A stretch of 64,000 nucleotides of DNA from Mesorhizobium sp. (GCA_004020545.1 SAQE01000020.1:26112-90111); one strand, 5' to 3'. Counted from the first letter of the stretch, positions 9,869 to 18,171 are shown. Notes: a model not told the origin generated them from the sequence alone. Program-made: numbers and translations.

Positions 9869-10144
9869 ATGCTCGGAGACATCATCGCCTCGCTGGAAGA
9901 CCCGAAAGCAGCCATGGCCATCGTTGCCGCTTTCGACGATCCGGCCTTGACCGCGCGGCTGACCGCCGCCGCCGATGCGTCCTGTCGTTTGCCGGCCGAT
10001 TTCGTCGGTTCGGCCGTTCGCAATTTCGTGGACACCGCCTCCGATGATCTTTGGACACAGCTCATCGGCCTCATGAATCGCGCGCAGGATCCGAGCCTTG
10101 CGGCCGTGCGCGCAATTCTCGAAAAGACACTATCCGGGCGGTAA
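9869..10144 (+). CDS. Unrecognised 91-residue protein downstream of nar
   Basis: I do not recognise this family. The start ATG follows the parvulin stop by ten bases and a longer open frame upstream overlaps that gene, so 9869 is preferred. The product is a soluble, Ala-rich, helical-looking protein beginning MLGDIIASLEDPKAAMAIVA with one Cys and no membrane segment or signal peptide. It lies in the same direction and tight spacing as the nar genes, followed after 19 bases by the DUF2478 gene, suggesting it is an operon member. Amphipathic helices and small size would suit an adaptor or regulatory partner, but that is only a guess. Confidence 0.72.
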   Translation: MLGDIIASLEDPKAAMAIVAAFDDPALTARLTAAADASCRLPADFVGSAVRNFVDTASDDLWTQLIGLMNRAQDPSLAAVRAILEKTLSGR

Positions 10145-10163
10145 GACTGAAGGAGTCTCAGGC

Positions 10164-10733
10164 ATGCAGTTCGACGATCCCGATTGCCCCATCACCGCCA
10201 TCGTCTATTCCGGCGGTTCGACGTTCGAGACCTTCCTGCGGGAAGCGACGGCCGCCATGGCCGCGCGGGGCGTGCGGTTGGCGGGCCTTGTCCAGCATAG
10301 CGAAGCGAAGCCGGATCGCCTGAAATGCGACATGCACCTGCAGGATCTCGCGACGGGCAGGCTTTACGGCATATCCGACGATCGGGGTCGCCACGCGCGT
10401 GGCTGTGTATTGAACACCGATCGGCTGACCCGCGCGTGCCAGGCAGCCGAAGAGGGCCTGTCCGCCGGAACCGATGTTCTGGTTCTTTCCAAATTTGGAA
10501 AAACAGAGGCGGAGGGCGGCGGATTCAGGGACCTGATGGCGCGGGCGCTCGAGCTGTCCGTTCCCGTCCTGATAGGCGTTCCGTTGGTAAACCTTGCATC
10601 GTTCCGGGAATTTGCCGATGGCCTTGCACGCGAGATCGAGCTCGACGACCTGATGTCCGATCGGACCACGGCGATAGAACGCCTGCTGCGCCATTCCATG
10701 CCCGACGGCGAGGGCAGGTTGGAGCTCGCGTGA
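10164..10733 (+). CDS. DUF2478 family protein (NTPase-like fold, function unknown)
   Basis: The 189-residue product matches my memory of the DUF2478 family: an N-terminal ITAIVYSGGS strand-loop, the block RLAGLVQHS, then DLATGRLYGIS, RGCVLNTDRL, and LVLSKFGKTEAEGGGFRD. Members are often found near molybdate transport or molybdoenzyme genes; the position after narGHJI fits a role in molybdenum-cofactor supply or sensing, which remains unproven. AGGAG at 10151-10155 sets the ATG at 10164 rather than earlier in-frame starts that overlap the 91-residue gene. No classical Walker A lysine motif is visible. It is probably the last gene of the nar operon. Confidence 0.82.
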   Translation: MQFDDPDCPITAIVYSGGSTFETFLREATAAMAARGVRLAGLVQHSEAKPDRLKCDMHLQDLATGRLYGISDDRGRHARGCVLNTDRLTRACQAAEEGLSAGTDVLVLSKFGKTEAEGGGFRDLMARALELSVPVLIGVPLVNLASFREFADGLAREIELDDLMSDRTTAIERLLRHSMPDGEGRLELA

Positions 10734-10853
10734 GGCGACCCTCGATCCGCGCTCAGACGCGGAGGGCCGCTTCAGTCATGGCGGCCGCGATCGAACCAAG
10801 TTCATCCGCGCGCGAGCCGAATCTTCGGCGGGACTCGACGGCCGGTGCCGTAA

Positions 10854-11009
10854 CTATTGATTGAAAAAAAGGACCGCGGCGATCGCGATTGTTACTGCAA
10901 TCGCGGAAATCGTTCCCGTTCTCTGGAGCACGCCGATGCGATAGAGCACCAGCGCGAAGCTGGCGATGATAGGCGCCGTCACGGCAAGACCAATTTGAGC
11001 GCTGCTCAT
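10854..11009 (-). CDS. Putative 51-residue two-helix membrane protein
   Basis: A short minus-strand frame running from an ATG at 11009 to a TAG at 10854-10856. A GGAG ribosome site lies eight bases upstream of the ATG. The product begins MSSAQIGLAVTAPIIASF and is almost wholly hydrophobic: one helix at about residues 7-23, a short basic loop (Arg24, Arg30), and a second helix at about 33-49, ending FFNQ. It is divergent from norE and the NnrR-like palindrome sits between them, so both may be switched on together. I do not recognise the family. Hydrophobic character, ribosome site and position support a real gene, but only conservation would prove it. Confidence 0.6.
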   Translation of the reverse strand: MSSAQIGLAVTAPIIASFALVLYRIGVLQRTGTISAIAVTIAIAAVLFFNQ

Positions 11010-11071
11010 CGCTGACTCCAAGGGCGGCATTTCTTCGGAGTCGCAGATTGCAGACTTTCGTGCGCCCGACC

Positions 11072-11085
11072 TTGCGCGAGCGCAA
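11072..11085. promoter_or_regulatory. NnrR/FNR-type operator upstream of norE
   Basis: Perfect palindrome TTGCG-CGAG-CGCAA, 33 bases before the norE start and 62 bases before the start of the divergent 51-residue gene. It has the TTG-N8-CAA frame of CRP/FNR regulators; the G/C in the fourth and fifth positions is what distinguishes NnrR-class nitric-oxide-responsive sites from the TTGAT arms of FNR. The regulator gene is not in the window. Confidence 0.8.
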
Positions 11086-11118
11086 AGAAGATGCGCGGCG
11101 AATGCCTAAAAGAGCCGC

Positions 11119-11676
11119 ATGGATGCGATGACGGTTTCTGCGGCGCGGGACGAGGAAGCTCCCGATGCCGGCGACCTTCTGCTGTGGATTCTGATATGGA
11201 GCGAACTGGCGGCCTTCGGCGCCCTGCTGGTTGCCTTCGCGATCGTCGATGTCGTTCAGGCGGACAAGTTCGCCGCGGCCCGACAGCATCTTTATCCATC
11301 CATGGCCGTCTGGAACACGGCGGTGCTGGTGACGAGCGGATGGCGGGCCGCACGCGCTGCCCGTCCGGCCGCGCGGCCAAGCGAGGCGCGACGGGATCTG
11401 GTCCTTGCGGCCCTGCTTGGTTTCCTGTTCGTCGGCATCAAGCTGCTCGAGTACGGCAACGAAATCGGCCACGCGGCGGACGAGCGTTTTGGCGCGTTTT
11501 TCGAACTCTACTTCCTCCTTACGGGCTTCCATCTGCTGCACGTTCTGTTCGGCGCTTTCGTATTGCTCCTGGTGAGCTGGCGGCTGGATCGCCCGAACCT
11601 GATTCTCATCACCACGCTCTGGCACGTATTCGATCTGATCTGGATCGTGATGTTCCCTCTCGTCTACCTGGCATGA
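11119..11676 (+). CDS. norE: NorE, cytochrome c oxidase subunit III-like protein of NO reduction
   Basis: Membrane protein of the heme-copper oxidase subunit III family that supports full activity of NO reductase but is not in the purified NorCB complex. The product has 185 residues with about five membrane helices; features typical of the family are LLWILIWSELAAFGALL near the N-terminus, YFLLTGFHLLHVLFG in the middle and TLWHVFDLIWIVMFPLVYL at the C-terminus. The stop overlaps the norF start as ATGA. It heads the norEFCBQD run and is preceded by an NnrR-like operator. Confidence 0.93.
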   Translation: MDAMTVSAARDEEAPDAGDLLLWILIWSELAAFGALLVAFAIVDVVQADKFAAARQHLYPSMAVWNTAVLVTSGWRAARAARPAARPSEARRDLVLAALLGFLFVGIKLLEYGNEIGHAADERFGAFFELYFLLTGFHLLHVLFGAFVLLLVSWRLDRPNLILITTLWHVFDLIWIVMFPLVYLA

Positions 11677-11954
11677 TTGTCTTGACCGGCAACACACATA
11701 CCCGTCTCTCGCAAACCTGGCTCGCGCTCCTCGGGCTTACCGGAGCGAGTGTCGTCATGCTGCGCATCGCTCACAGCGCTGCCGGGCTGGAGCTCATTTT
11801 GTTGTTCGCCGTGCTCAAGGCCTGCTTGGTGGTTCTGAATTTCATGGACCTGGGCGAATATCTGGCGATGCGTCGCGCTCTTATCGGCTGGTGCATGATC
11901 CTGGCCCTCGTCGGCGCCGCGAAGACAATTCTCGCCGTCGCCGCTGCCGGCTGA
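11673..11954 (+). CDS. norF: NorF, small membrane protein of the nor cluster
   Basis: A 93-residue protein with three predicted membrane helices, related to subunit IV of heme-copper oxidases; norF next to norE is typical of Paracoccus and rhizobial nor clusters and is needed for full NO reductase activity. Recognisable features are LSQTWLALLGLTG, the central AVLKACLVVLNFMDLGEYL segment with its acidic residues, and the hydrophobic C-terminus. The ATG overlaps norE by four bases. A longer open frame lies upstream inside norE and is discarded. Confidence 0.9.
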   Translation: MIVLTGNTHTRLSQTWLALLGLTGASVVMLRIAHSAAGLELILLFAVLKACLVVLNFMDLGEYLAMRRALIGWCMILALVGAAKTILAVAAAG

Positions 11955-11960
11955 ACTTGT

Positions 11961-11974
11961 TTGCCAAATCGCAA
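11961..11974. promoter_or_regulatory. NnrR/FNR-type operator upstream of norC
   Basis: Near-perfect palindrome TTGCC-AAAT-CGCAA, differing at one position from the site before norE. It lies 132 bases before norC in the 152-base gap after norF, suggesting a second NO-responsive promoter for norCBQD. Confidence 0.72.
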
Positions 11975-12106
11975 AGAACGCTTCTCTGAATTCCCTAGAA
12001 CGGCTCTTGATCCGGCGCAGCACCACGAGAGTGGCTGCCTGTGCCCCGGAATGGATCAGCCAAATCAATCCGCGCCCCGCGGACTCTGAACTGAAAGGGA
12101 TCGGTG

Positions 12107-12559
12107 ATGGCCGAACGCCTCACAAAGACAGGGGCTCGAAACGTCTTCTACGGCGGCTCGATCTTCTTCTTCGCAATCTTCCTGGGGCTCACAGCCCACA
12201 GCCATTTCTACATGCGTACCACCTCGACCGACGAGACCACGCTGACCGACTCAGTCGCGCGCGGCAAGCATGTTTGGGAGAGGAACTCCTGCATCAATTG
12301 CCACACGATCCTTGGCGAAGGTGCCTATTTCGCGCCTGAGCTCGGCAATGTGTGGAAGCGCTTCGGCGGGGCGAGCGATCCGGCCGGCGCCCGTGAAACC
12401 TTCAAGGCCTGGATGGCCGCCCAACCCTCCGGAGTCCAGGGACGCCGGCAGATGCCGCAGTTCAATCTGACCGATCAGGAATTGAACGACCTGGCGGACT
12501 TCCTTGAGTGGACAAGCCGCATCAAGACACAGAAGTGGCCGCCGAACGACGCCGGCTGA
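12107..12559 (+). CDS. norC: NO reductase subunit C (membrane-anchored cytochrome c)
   Basis: Electron-entry subunit of cytochrome-c-type nitric oxide reductase. The 150-residue protein has an uncleaved N-terminal membrane anchor (about residues 14-30) and a periplasmic cytochrome c domain with heme motif CINCH and a Met ligand in GRRQMPQFNLTDQE. A GTG directly precedes the ATG at 12107; the ATG is preferred, with an AAAGGGA ribosome site about six bases upstream. Fifteen bases separate it from norB. Full length for the family. Confidence 0.97.
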   Translation: MAERLTKTGARNVFYGGSIFFFAIFLGLTAHSHFYMRTTSTDETTLTDSVARGKHVWERNSCINCHTILGEGAYFAPELGNVWKRFGGASDPAGARETFKAWMAAQPSGVQGRRQMPQFNLTDQELNDLADFLEWTSRIKTQKWPPNDAG

Positions 12560-12574
12560 CCTCGGGAGAGAAAG

Positions 12575-13921
12575 ATGAAGTACCAAACCCAGAAGGTCGC
12601 GATGACCTATTTCTATGGCGCGCTGCTCCTGTTTCTTGCGCAGCTTGCCTTCGGTGTGCTGGCCGGCACCGTCTATGTCATGCCCAACACCCTGTCGGTG
12701 ATCTTGCCGTTCAACGTCATCAGGATGATCCATACGAACGCGCTGATCGTGTGGCTGCTGATGGGGTTCATGGGCGCGACCTACTATCTGCTTCCAGAAG
12801 AGACCGAAACTGAGCTGTTCAGTCCCAAACTGGCCATCGCGCAGTTTTGGATGTTCTTTGTCGCGGCGGGCGTAACTGTCGTCGGCTACATGTTCCGCAT
12901 ACATGAGGGCCGCGAGTTCCTCGAGCAGCCATTCGCCATCAAGGTCGGCATCGTCGTCGTCGTGCTGATGTTCCTGTTCAACGTCACCATGACGGCGCTC
13001 AAGGGCCGCAAGACGACGATCACCAACATCCTCCTGTTCGGTCTCTGGGCCCTGGCGATCTTCTTTCTCTTTTCCTTCTACAATCCGTCCAATCTCGCCC
13101 TCGACAAGATGTACTGGTGGTACGTCATCCATCTTTGGGTCGAAGGTGTTTGGGAATTGATCCTGGCGTCCATGCTGGCGTTCCTGATGATCAAGCTCAA
13201 CGGCGTTGACCGCGAAGTCGTCGAGAAATGGCTTTACGTCATCGTCGGCCTGGCGCTGTTCTCGGGAATTCTGGGCACCGGCCACCATTATTATTGGATC
13301 GGCGCGCCCGGTTACTGGCAGTGGGTCGGGTCGCTTTTCTCGACGCTTGAAGTGGCCCCCTTCTTCTCGATGGTGGTGTTCACTTTCCGGATGACGTGGA
13401 GAGCAGGGCGCAACCATCCCAACAAGGCGGCTCTGCTGTGGTCCCTCGGCTGCTCCGTGATGGCGTTCTTCGGTGCCGGCGTCTGGGGCTTCCTGCACAC
13501 GCTGTCCTGGGTCAACTACTATACCCACGGGACGCAGGTGACGGCTGCCCACGGACATCTCGCGTTTTTCGGCGCCTATGTGATGCTCAATCTCGCCATG
13601 ATGGCCTATGCCGTTCCCGAGATCCGCGGCCGCGCGCCATACAACCAGTGGCTCTCGATCGTCAGCTTCTGGGTCATGGTCACGGCGATGTCGGTCATGA
13701 CCTTCGCGCTGACTTTTGCAGGCATCATCCAGGTCCATCTGCAGCGCGTGCTGGGCCAGAGCTACATGGACGTCCAGGACCAGCTCGCTCTCTTCTACTG
13801 GGTGCGGCTCGGCTCGGGTGTTTTCGTGGTGGTCGCCGCTCTGATGTTCGTATGGGCCGTGCTGGTGCCCGGGCGCGAGCCCAGGCAGAGCACAGCACGA
13901 ATCCTGCAGGCCGCCGAATAA
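12575..13921 (+). CDS. norB: NO reductase catalytic subunit B
   Basis: Reduces two NO to N2O at a heme b3/non-heme iron site in the inner membrane. The 448-residue protein has about twelve membrane helices. Heme and iron ligands can be seen: His53 in RMIHTN, the GVWELILASML glutamate, the histidines of GTGHHYYWIG, the glutamate of STLEVAPF, and the pair in AAHGHLAFFGAY. There is no N-terminal cytochrome or quinol-oxidase extension, so this is the two-subunit cNor type that works with NorC. It is followed by a strong hairpin before norQ. Confidence 0.98.
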   Translation: MKYQTQKVAMTYFYGALLLFLAQLAFGVLAGTVYVMPNTLSVILPFNVIRMIHTNALIVWLLMGFMGATYYLLPEETETELFSPKLAIAQFWMFFVAAGVTVVGYMFRIHEGREFLEQPFAIKVGIVVVVLMFLFNVTMTALKGRKTTITNILLFGLWALAIFFLFSFYNPSNLALDKMYWWYVIHLWVEGVWELILASMLAFLMIKLNGVDREVVEKWLYVIVGLALFSGILGTGHHYYWIGAPGYWQWVGSLFSTLEVAPFFSMVVFTFRMTWRAGRNHPNKAALLWSLGCSVMAFFGAGVWGFLHTLSWVNYYTHGTQVTAAHGHLAFFGAYVMLNLAMMAYAVPEIRGRAPYNQWLSIVSFWVMVTAMSVMTFALTFAGIIQVHLQRVLGQSYMDVQDQLALFYWVRLGSGVFVVVAALMFVWAVLVPGREPRQSTARILQAAE

Positions 13922-13928
13922 CGACAGG

Positions 13929-13958
13929 CGGGTGGCCCGAACAGGTCCGGGCCACCCG
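13929..13958 (+). terminator. Intercistronic hairpin between norB and norQ
   Basis: Perfect 11-base-pair stem (CGGGTGGCCCG and its complement) with an 8-base loop, directly after the norB stop. No T-run follows, so it is more likely a processing, stability or partial-readthrough element that lowers norQD relative to norCB than a full terminator. Confidence 0.65.
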
Positions 13959-13987
13959 TCGTTCACGCTGTCCCCTGGGAGTTCCCG

Positions 13988-14800
13988 ATGAACATCGCCC
14001 TGCCAAATGCACGCCCGATCCCGCATGAAAGTGCCCATTACAGCCCGTCAGGCAATGAATGCAGCCTGTTCGAGCATGCCTGGGCCCGCCGGCTGCCAAT
14101 GCTCCTCAAGGGGCCGACAGGGTGCGGCAAGACGCGTTTCGTCAGCCACATGGCCGCGAAGCTGGGCTTGCCGCTGTCGACAGTGTCCTGTCATGACGAT
14201 CTGGCGGCGGCCGATCTCACCGGGCGCTATCTGCTGATGGGCGGCGATACGGTGTGGGTCGACGGGCCGCTCACCCGCGCCGTCCGCGAGGGCGGTATCT
14301 GCTATCTCGACGAAATCGTGGAGGCTCGGAAGGACGTCGCCGTGGTGTTGCACCCGCTGACGGACGACCGCCGGATCCTGCCCTTGGAGCGCACCGGCGA
14401 GCAGCTCGTAGCACCCGCCGGCTTCATGCTCGTCGTGTCCTATAATCCCGGTTATCAGAACCTGCTGAAAAGCCTGAAGCCCAGCACCCGCCAGCGCTTT
14501 ATCGCCATTGAATTCGACTTCCTGCCCAAGGCCGAAGAGATCGCGGTCGTTTCCATGGAAAGCGGACTTGCCGAGGCTCAGGTTGCGCCGCTGGTCGAAC
14601 TGGCGCGGCGTATCCGTGCGCTCAAGGGCCACGACCTCGAGGAGGGCGCGTCAACCCGCCTGCTCGTCTATTGCGCGAGCCTCATAGACGCCGGCGTGCC
14701 AAAGCGCGAAGCCGTCCTCGCTGCGCTGATCGAACCACTGACAGACGATCCCGATGTGAAGACGGCGTTGCTAGAGCTCGCCGATTCCCTGATCCGCTGA
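13988..14800 (+). CDS. norQ: NorQ, MoxR-type AAA+ ATPase for NO reductase assembly
   Basis: Cytoplasmic AAA+ ATPase that, with NorD, inserts the non-heme iron into NorB. The 270-residue protein has Walker A GPTGCGKT at 42-49, Walker B ICYLDEI near 108, and the MoxR sensor segment VVSYNPGYQNLLKSLKPSTR. GGGAG lies a few bases before the ATG. It follows norB by 66 bases containing a hairpin and precedes norD by nine. The family and partner order are standard. Confidence 0.95.
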   Translation: MNIALPNARPIPHESAHYSPSGNECSLFEHAWARRLPMLLKGPTGCGKTRFVSHMAAKLGLPLSTVSCHDDLAAADLTGRYLLMGGDTVWVDGPLTRAVREGGICYLDEIVEARKDVAVVLHPLTDDRRILPLERTGEQLVAPAGFMLVVSYNPGYQNLLKSLKPSTRQRFIAIEFDFLPKAEEIAVVSMESGLAEAQVAPLVELARRIRALKGHDLEEGASTRLLVYCASLIDAGVPKREAVLAALIEPLTDDPDVKTALLELADSLIR

Positions 14801-14809
14801 GCGCGACCG

Positions 14810-16711
14810 ATGCTCGATTTCCTTGAACTCGAGGAAACTGTCGGCCGCGCCTGGCATCGTCTCATCGGCAACGTCCACACCTGGCCTCGCCACCCCGACC
14901 ATGCGGTCCAACTGGCGGACATGCAGACGGTGCTTGCCGTCTGTTTCCGCGGGTTCGGCGGAGAGGCCACCGTTCAGATCGCCGCGATGCGCGGCAGAAC
15001 CTTGAGCCACCGGCTCGGCTGGCGGCAGCGTCTTGGGCTTGGCGAGGAAAGGCTGTCCCAGCCGGCACGCCACGGCTCGTCGCTCATGCTGCCGGGTTCG
15101 ATGGACTTCTTTCCCGACAGGGGCCTCAACCGCGACATGTATGTCTGGCTGGCGGCCTATATGGCGATGATGCCGGTCGAACCGATTGCCGAACCTGATC
15201 CGTTACAGCGCGACCTCGCCGCGCTAAGGCGCGCCGAAGAAACAGTGTCCAGCGTGCTGGCGCGTTTTCCCGGCCTGCAACGGCGTTACCGGCGGCTCGC
15301 GGCGGAAATGTTGGCAATGCGCCGTCGCGGCCCGCTTCCCGTGGTCGAGTCCCAGGTAGAGAGCCGGATCACAAGCCTTCTTCGGAAGGGCGCGCAAGAG
15401 CCCGACAACGTGCTGCCCGTCGTCTTTCAGCGCCGTGCCCCGGCCGGCTATCTTCCGATGCTTCCCGTGCCGCTCTGGCCGGACGCCCTGCAGCAGTTGG
15501 AGGCGGCGCCGCGCCACGGGGAAGACGAGCCGGTGACCGGCGGTCGCGACATTGCGGGTGCGGGAACGGAGCGCCAGCTTGCCGTTCGCGAGAACCAGGA
15601 CGACCGGAAGGAGGACCGGAGCCCCTTCATCCTCAACCGCTTCGAAAAGATCCTTGCCATGGCGGAAATGGTCAACGTCGACCGCCCCGCCGATGACAGC
15701 GACGACCACGATGCCAAGGCCGCGGAAGACCTTGACGATTTGACGCTTGGCGAGCGCAAGGGGCGCCCGGCCTCGCGCTTCCTGTTCGATCTCGACCTGC
15801 CGCCAGAAGCGTTGGATCGAACACCCCTGACCGCTGAGCGAACTTATCCGGAATGGGACTTCCGCTCGGGCTCCTATCTTCCCGATCACTGTCGGGTGTT
15901 GTGCGCGCCTGCGTCCGAACTCGGCTCTTGCCTGGCGCTGGATGTCGAGACGAAGCGCCTGATCCGTCGCGTCCGCCGCCAGTTCGAAGTGCTCAGGCCG
16001 CGCCACGAGGTACTGCGCGCCCAGATCGATGGCGCCGATCTCGACCTTGATGCCGTCGTACGCGTCCGCACCGACTTGGCGGCAGGTGGGCAGGGCAGCG
16101 ATCGCATCCGTCTCATGACCCGGCCGCAAGCCCACGATCTCGCCGTGACCATCCTCGTCGACGTCTCCCTGTCGACCGATGCATGGTTCGACGATCATCG
16201 AGTGCTCGATGTCGAGAAGGATGCGGTGTTGATACTGGCGCATGGACTTGCCGCCTGCGGCGACAACCACTCGATTCTGACGTTCACCTCACGGCGGCGC
16301 GATTGGGTACGCGTTGAAACGGTCAAGTCCTTCGACGAGCCGATGGGCCTGCTGGTGGAGGCGCGTATCGCGGCCTTGAGGCCAGGCTACTACACGCGTA
16401 TCGGCGCGGCGGTGAGGCACGCCACGGCGGAATTGGCAAAGCAGCCCAATCGAAAGAAACTGCTGCTCGTGCTGACCGATGGAAAACCCAACGACGTCGA
16501 TCACTATGAAGGACGGTTTGCGCTTGAAGACAGCCGTCGTGCCGTCAGGGAGGCTCGCCGCGCCGGACTCGCGGTCTTCGGCGTCACGGTGGACAAGGAG
16601 GCCAGGTCTTACGTGCCAGCGCTGTTCGGCCAGAACGGCTACGCCATTGTCGGCAATATCGCAAAACTGCCGGCCGCGCTTCCAGCCATCTTTCGCAGCC
16701 TTGCTGGTTAG
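14810..16711 (+). CDS. norD: NorD, VWA-domain partner of NorQ
   Basis: Cytoplasmic adaptor with a C-terminal von Willebrand A domain that recruits the NorQ ATPase to NorB. The 633-residue product has a long helical N-terminal part, an acidic stretch around 300-320 (DDSDDHDAKAAEDLDD), and the VWA fold beginning near 440, with MIDAS motif DVSLSTDAW and the later TDGKPND segment. Length agrees with NorD. It starts nine bases after norQ. Its stop codon forms part of a hairpin shared with the convergent hemN. Confidence 0.94.
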   Translation: MLDFLELEETVGRAWHRLIGNVHTWPRHPDHAVQLADMQTVLAVCFRGFGGEATVQIAAMRGRTLSHRLGWRQRLGLGEERLSQPARHGSSLMLPGSMDFFPDRGLNRDMYVWLAAYMAMMPVEPIAEPDPLQRDLAALRRAEETVSSVLARFPGLQRRYRRLAAEMLAMRRRGPLPVVESQVESRITSLLRKGAQEPDNVLPVVFQRRAPAGYLPMLPVPLWPDALQQLEAAPRHGEDEPVTGGRDIAGAGTERQLAVRENQDDRKEDRSPFILNRFEKILAMAEMVNVDRPADDSDDHDAKAAEDLDDLTLGERKGRPASRFLFDLDLPPEALDRTPLTAERTYPEWDFRSGSYLPDHCRVLCAPASELGSCLALDVETKRLIRRVRRQFEVLRPRHEVLRAQIDGADLDLDAVVRVRTDLAAGGQGSDRIRLMTRPQAHDLAVTILVDVSLSTDAWFDDHRVLDVEKDAVLILAHGLAACGDNHSILTFTSRRRDWVRVETVKSFDEPMGLLVEARIAALRPGYYTRIGAAVRHATAELAKQPNRKKLLLVLTDGKPNDVDHYEGRFALEDSRRAVREARRAGLAVFGVTVDKEARSYVPALFGQNGYAIVGNIAKLPAALPAIFRSLAG

Positions 16712-16747
16712 ACCCGGCAAAGGCGGCAGTCCAGGCGTCGCCGGGTC
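16711..16747. terminator. Possible bidirectional terminator between norD and hemN
   Basis: Inverted repeat GACCCGGC / GCCGGGTC with a 21-base G-rich loop in the short gap between the convergent norD and hemN genes, touching both stop codons. There is no long T-run on either side, so efficiency is uncertain. Confidence 0.45.
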
Positions 16748-18098
16748 AGGCCGCCTTGCTGTGCGTGCGGTTCGATTGCTCGATATAGGCGTCGAAGGCC
16801 GCGGCGACCGCCCTGATGACGAAGCGATGGTCCTGCGCGACACGGATCACGCCGTTCTCAACCTCCACGATGCCGTCCCGCTCAAGCTCGTCGAGCTTGC
16901 TATTGTCGGCGAGAAGTCGCGACTGGTCGAAGTCTCGATCTTGGCAGATCGCTTGAATGTCCGCGCTGAAATCGCACATCAGCCGCTCGATGATCTCGGC
17001 GCGCACCTTGTCTTCGCGCGTCAGGCTATAGCCCTTGGCCGTCGCCACCCTTCCGGAAGCGATCCGCCGAGCATAGAGGCCCGGCGCGGTCTCGTTCTGC
17101 ACATACCCTTTCCTCATACGGCCGATTGCCGAAGCGCCAAAGCCGATCAGCGTATCGCAGTTGTCGGTCGTATAGCCCTGGAAGTTCCGTCTCAGCCTGC
17201 CCGCCTCCTGAGCTCGGGCGAGTTCGTCCTCGGGCAGCGCGAAATGGTCGAGACCGATTTGCCTATAGCCTGCGGCCACCAGCGTCTCGGCAATCGCCCG
17301 GGCCTGCTCGTTGCGCGCCGTGGCATCGGGCAGGGCGGTTTCGTCGATCAACCGCTGATGCTTCTTGAATGTCGGGATGTGAGCGTAGCCGAATACGGCA
17401 AGGCGGTCAGGCCGCATTGCGACCGCCGCGCTGGCCGTGTCGATGCAAGACCGCACCGTCTGGTGTGGAAGGCCATAGATCAGATCGAAATTGATGCCGC
17501 CGACACCGGCGTCGCGGAGACGGTCGGCGGCCTCGGCGGTCTGCTTCTCGCTTTGGATCCGATTGATGGCCTTTTGCACCACGGGATCGAAGCTCTGCAC
17601 GCCGAGGCTTGCGCGGCTGACCCCTGCCACGCCCAGCGCAAGGGCCATTTCCGCGGTCAACCCGCGCGGATCGATCTCGACGGCGATCCCGGTCATGTCG
17701 GAGAAGGTGAAGTGCTCCCGCATAAGTGCCGTCAGAGCCAGGAATTCCGCCGGGGAAATGATGGTCGGCGTGCCGCCGCCGAAATGCACTTCCCGCACCG
17801 GCAAGCGGTCGGGAACGCGCGCGGCGACCATGCGGATTTCCTCGCGCAGCACGCTGAGATAGTCGAGGATTGGTTCATCCTGCCTGGTGATCGTCGTATG
17901 GCAGCCGCAGTACCAGCACATCGACCGGCAGAACGGAATATGCAGGTATAAGGACACTGCATCGCTGGATGGCAGGCTCCCCAGCCAGTTTGCATATGCC
18001 TCACCGTCGACCGCCGCCGAAAACCGCGGCGCCGTCGGGTAACTGGTATAGCGGGGCAGGCGCGCCTCGCCATATTTGGCCAGAATTGAAGTCTGCAA
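16746..18098 (-). CDS. hemN: Oxygen-independent coproporphyrinogen III oxidase
   Basis: Radical-SAM enzyme that decarboxylates coproporphyrinogen III during heme synthesis without oxygen, supplying heme for the Nar and Nor cytochromes during anaerobic growth. The 450-residue protein has the cluster motif CRSMCWYC (Cys57, Cys61, Cys64), the SAM-binding GGGTPT at 107-112 and the HemN-type N-terminus with YTSYPTA. It is convergent with norD. Its upstream region holds a TTG-N8-CAA palindrome typical of CRP/FNR control. A HemW paralogue is less likely because of the full length and N-terminal trip-wire region. Confidence 0.96.
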   Translation of the reverse strand: MQTSILAKYGEARLPRYTSYPTAPRFSAAVDGEAYANWLGSLPSSDAVSLYLHIPFCRSMCWYCGCHTTITRQDEPILDYLSVLREEIRMVAARVPDRLPVREVHFGGGTPTIISPAEFLALTALMREHFTFSDMTGIAVEIDPRGLTAEMALALGVAGVSRASLGVQSFDPVVQKAINRIQSEKQTAEAADRLRDAGVGGINFDLIYGLPHQTVRSCIDTASAAVAMRPDRLAVFGYAHIPTFKKHQRLIDETALPDATARNEQARAIAETLVAAGYRQIGLDHFALPEDELARAQEAGRLRRNFQGYTTDNCDTLIGFGASAIGRMRKGYVQNETAPGLYARRIASGRVATAKGYSLTREDKVRAEIIERLMCDFSADIQAICQDRDFDQSRLLADNSKLDELERDGIVEVENGVIRVAQDHRFVIRAVAAAFDAYIEQSNRTHSKAA

Positions 18099-18157
18099 CG
18101 GAGTTCTCCTGCCAGTACGTGCTGGCCACTCCTTAGCCGCAGCGACGGGCCGCCTCT

Positions 18158-18171
18158 TTGCTCTATGCCAA
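18158..18171. promoter_or_regulatory. Possible FNR/NnrR-type site upstream of hemN
   Basis: TTGCT-CTAT-GCCAA keeps the TTG-N8-CAA frame but the inner bases do not match FNR or NnrR well. It lies 59 bases before hemN. A separate 10-base palindrome TTTGCGCAAA sits at 18184-18193. Anaerobic control of hemN is expected biologically; the site itself is a weak call. Confidence 0.4.

Noticed and set aside
10753-11697. 314-codon minus-strand frame across norE
   Set aside because: Overlaps norE fully and reads Arg/Gln-rich low-complexity protein; the 51-residue frame in a different phase has a better ribosome site and membrane character.
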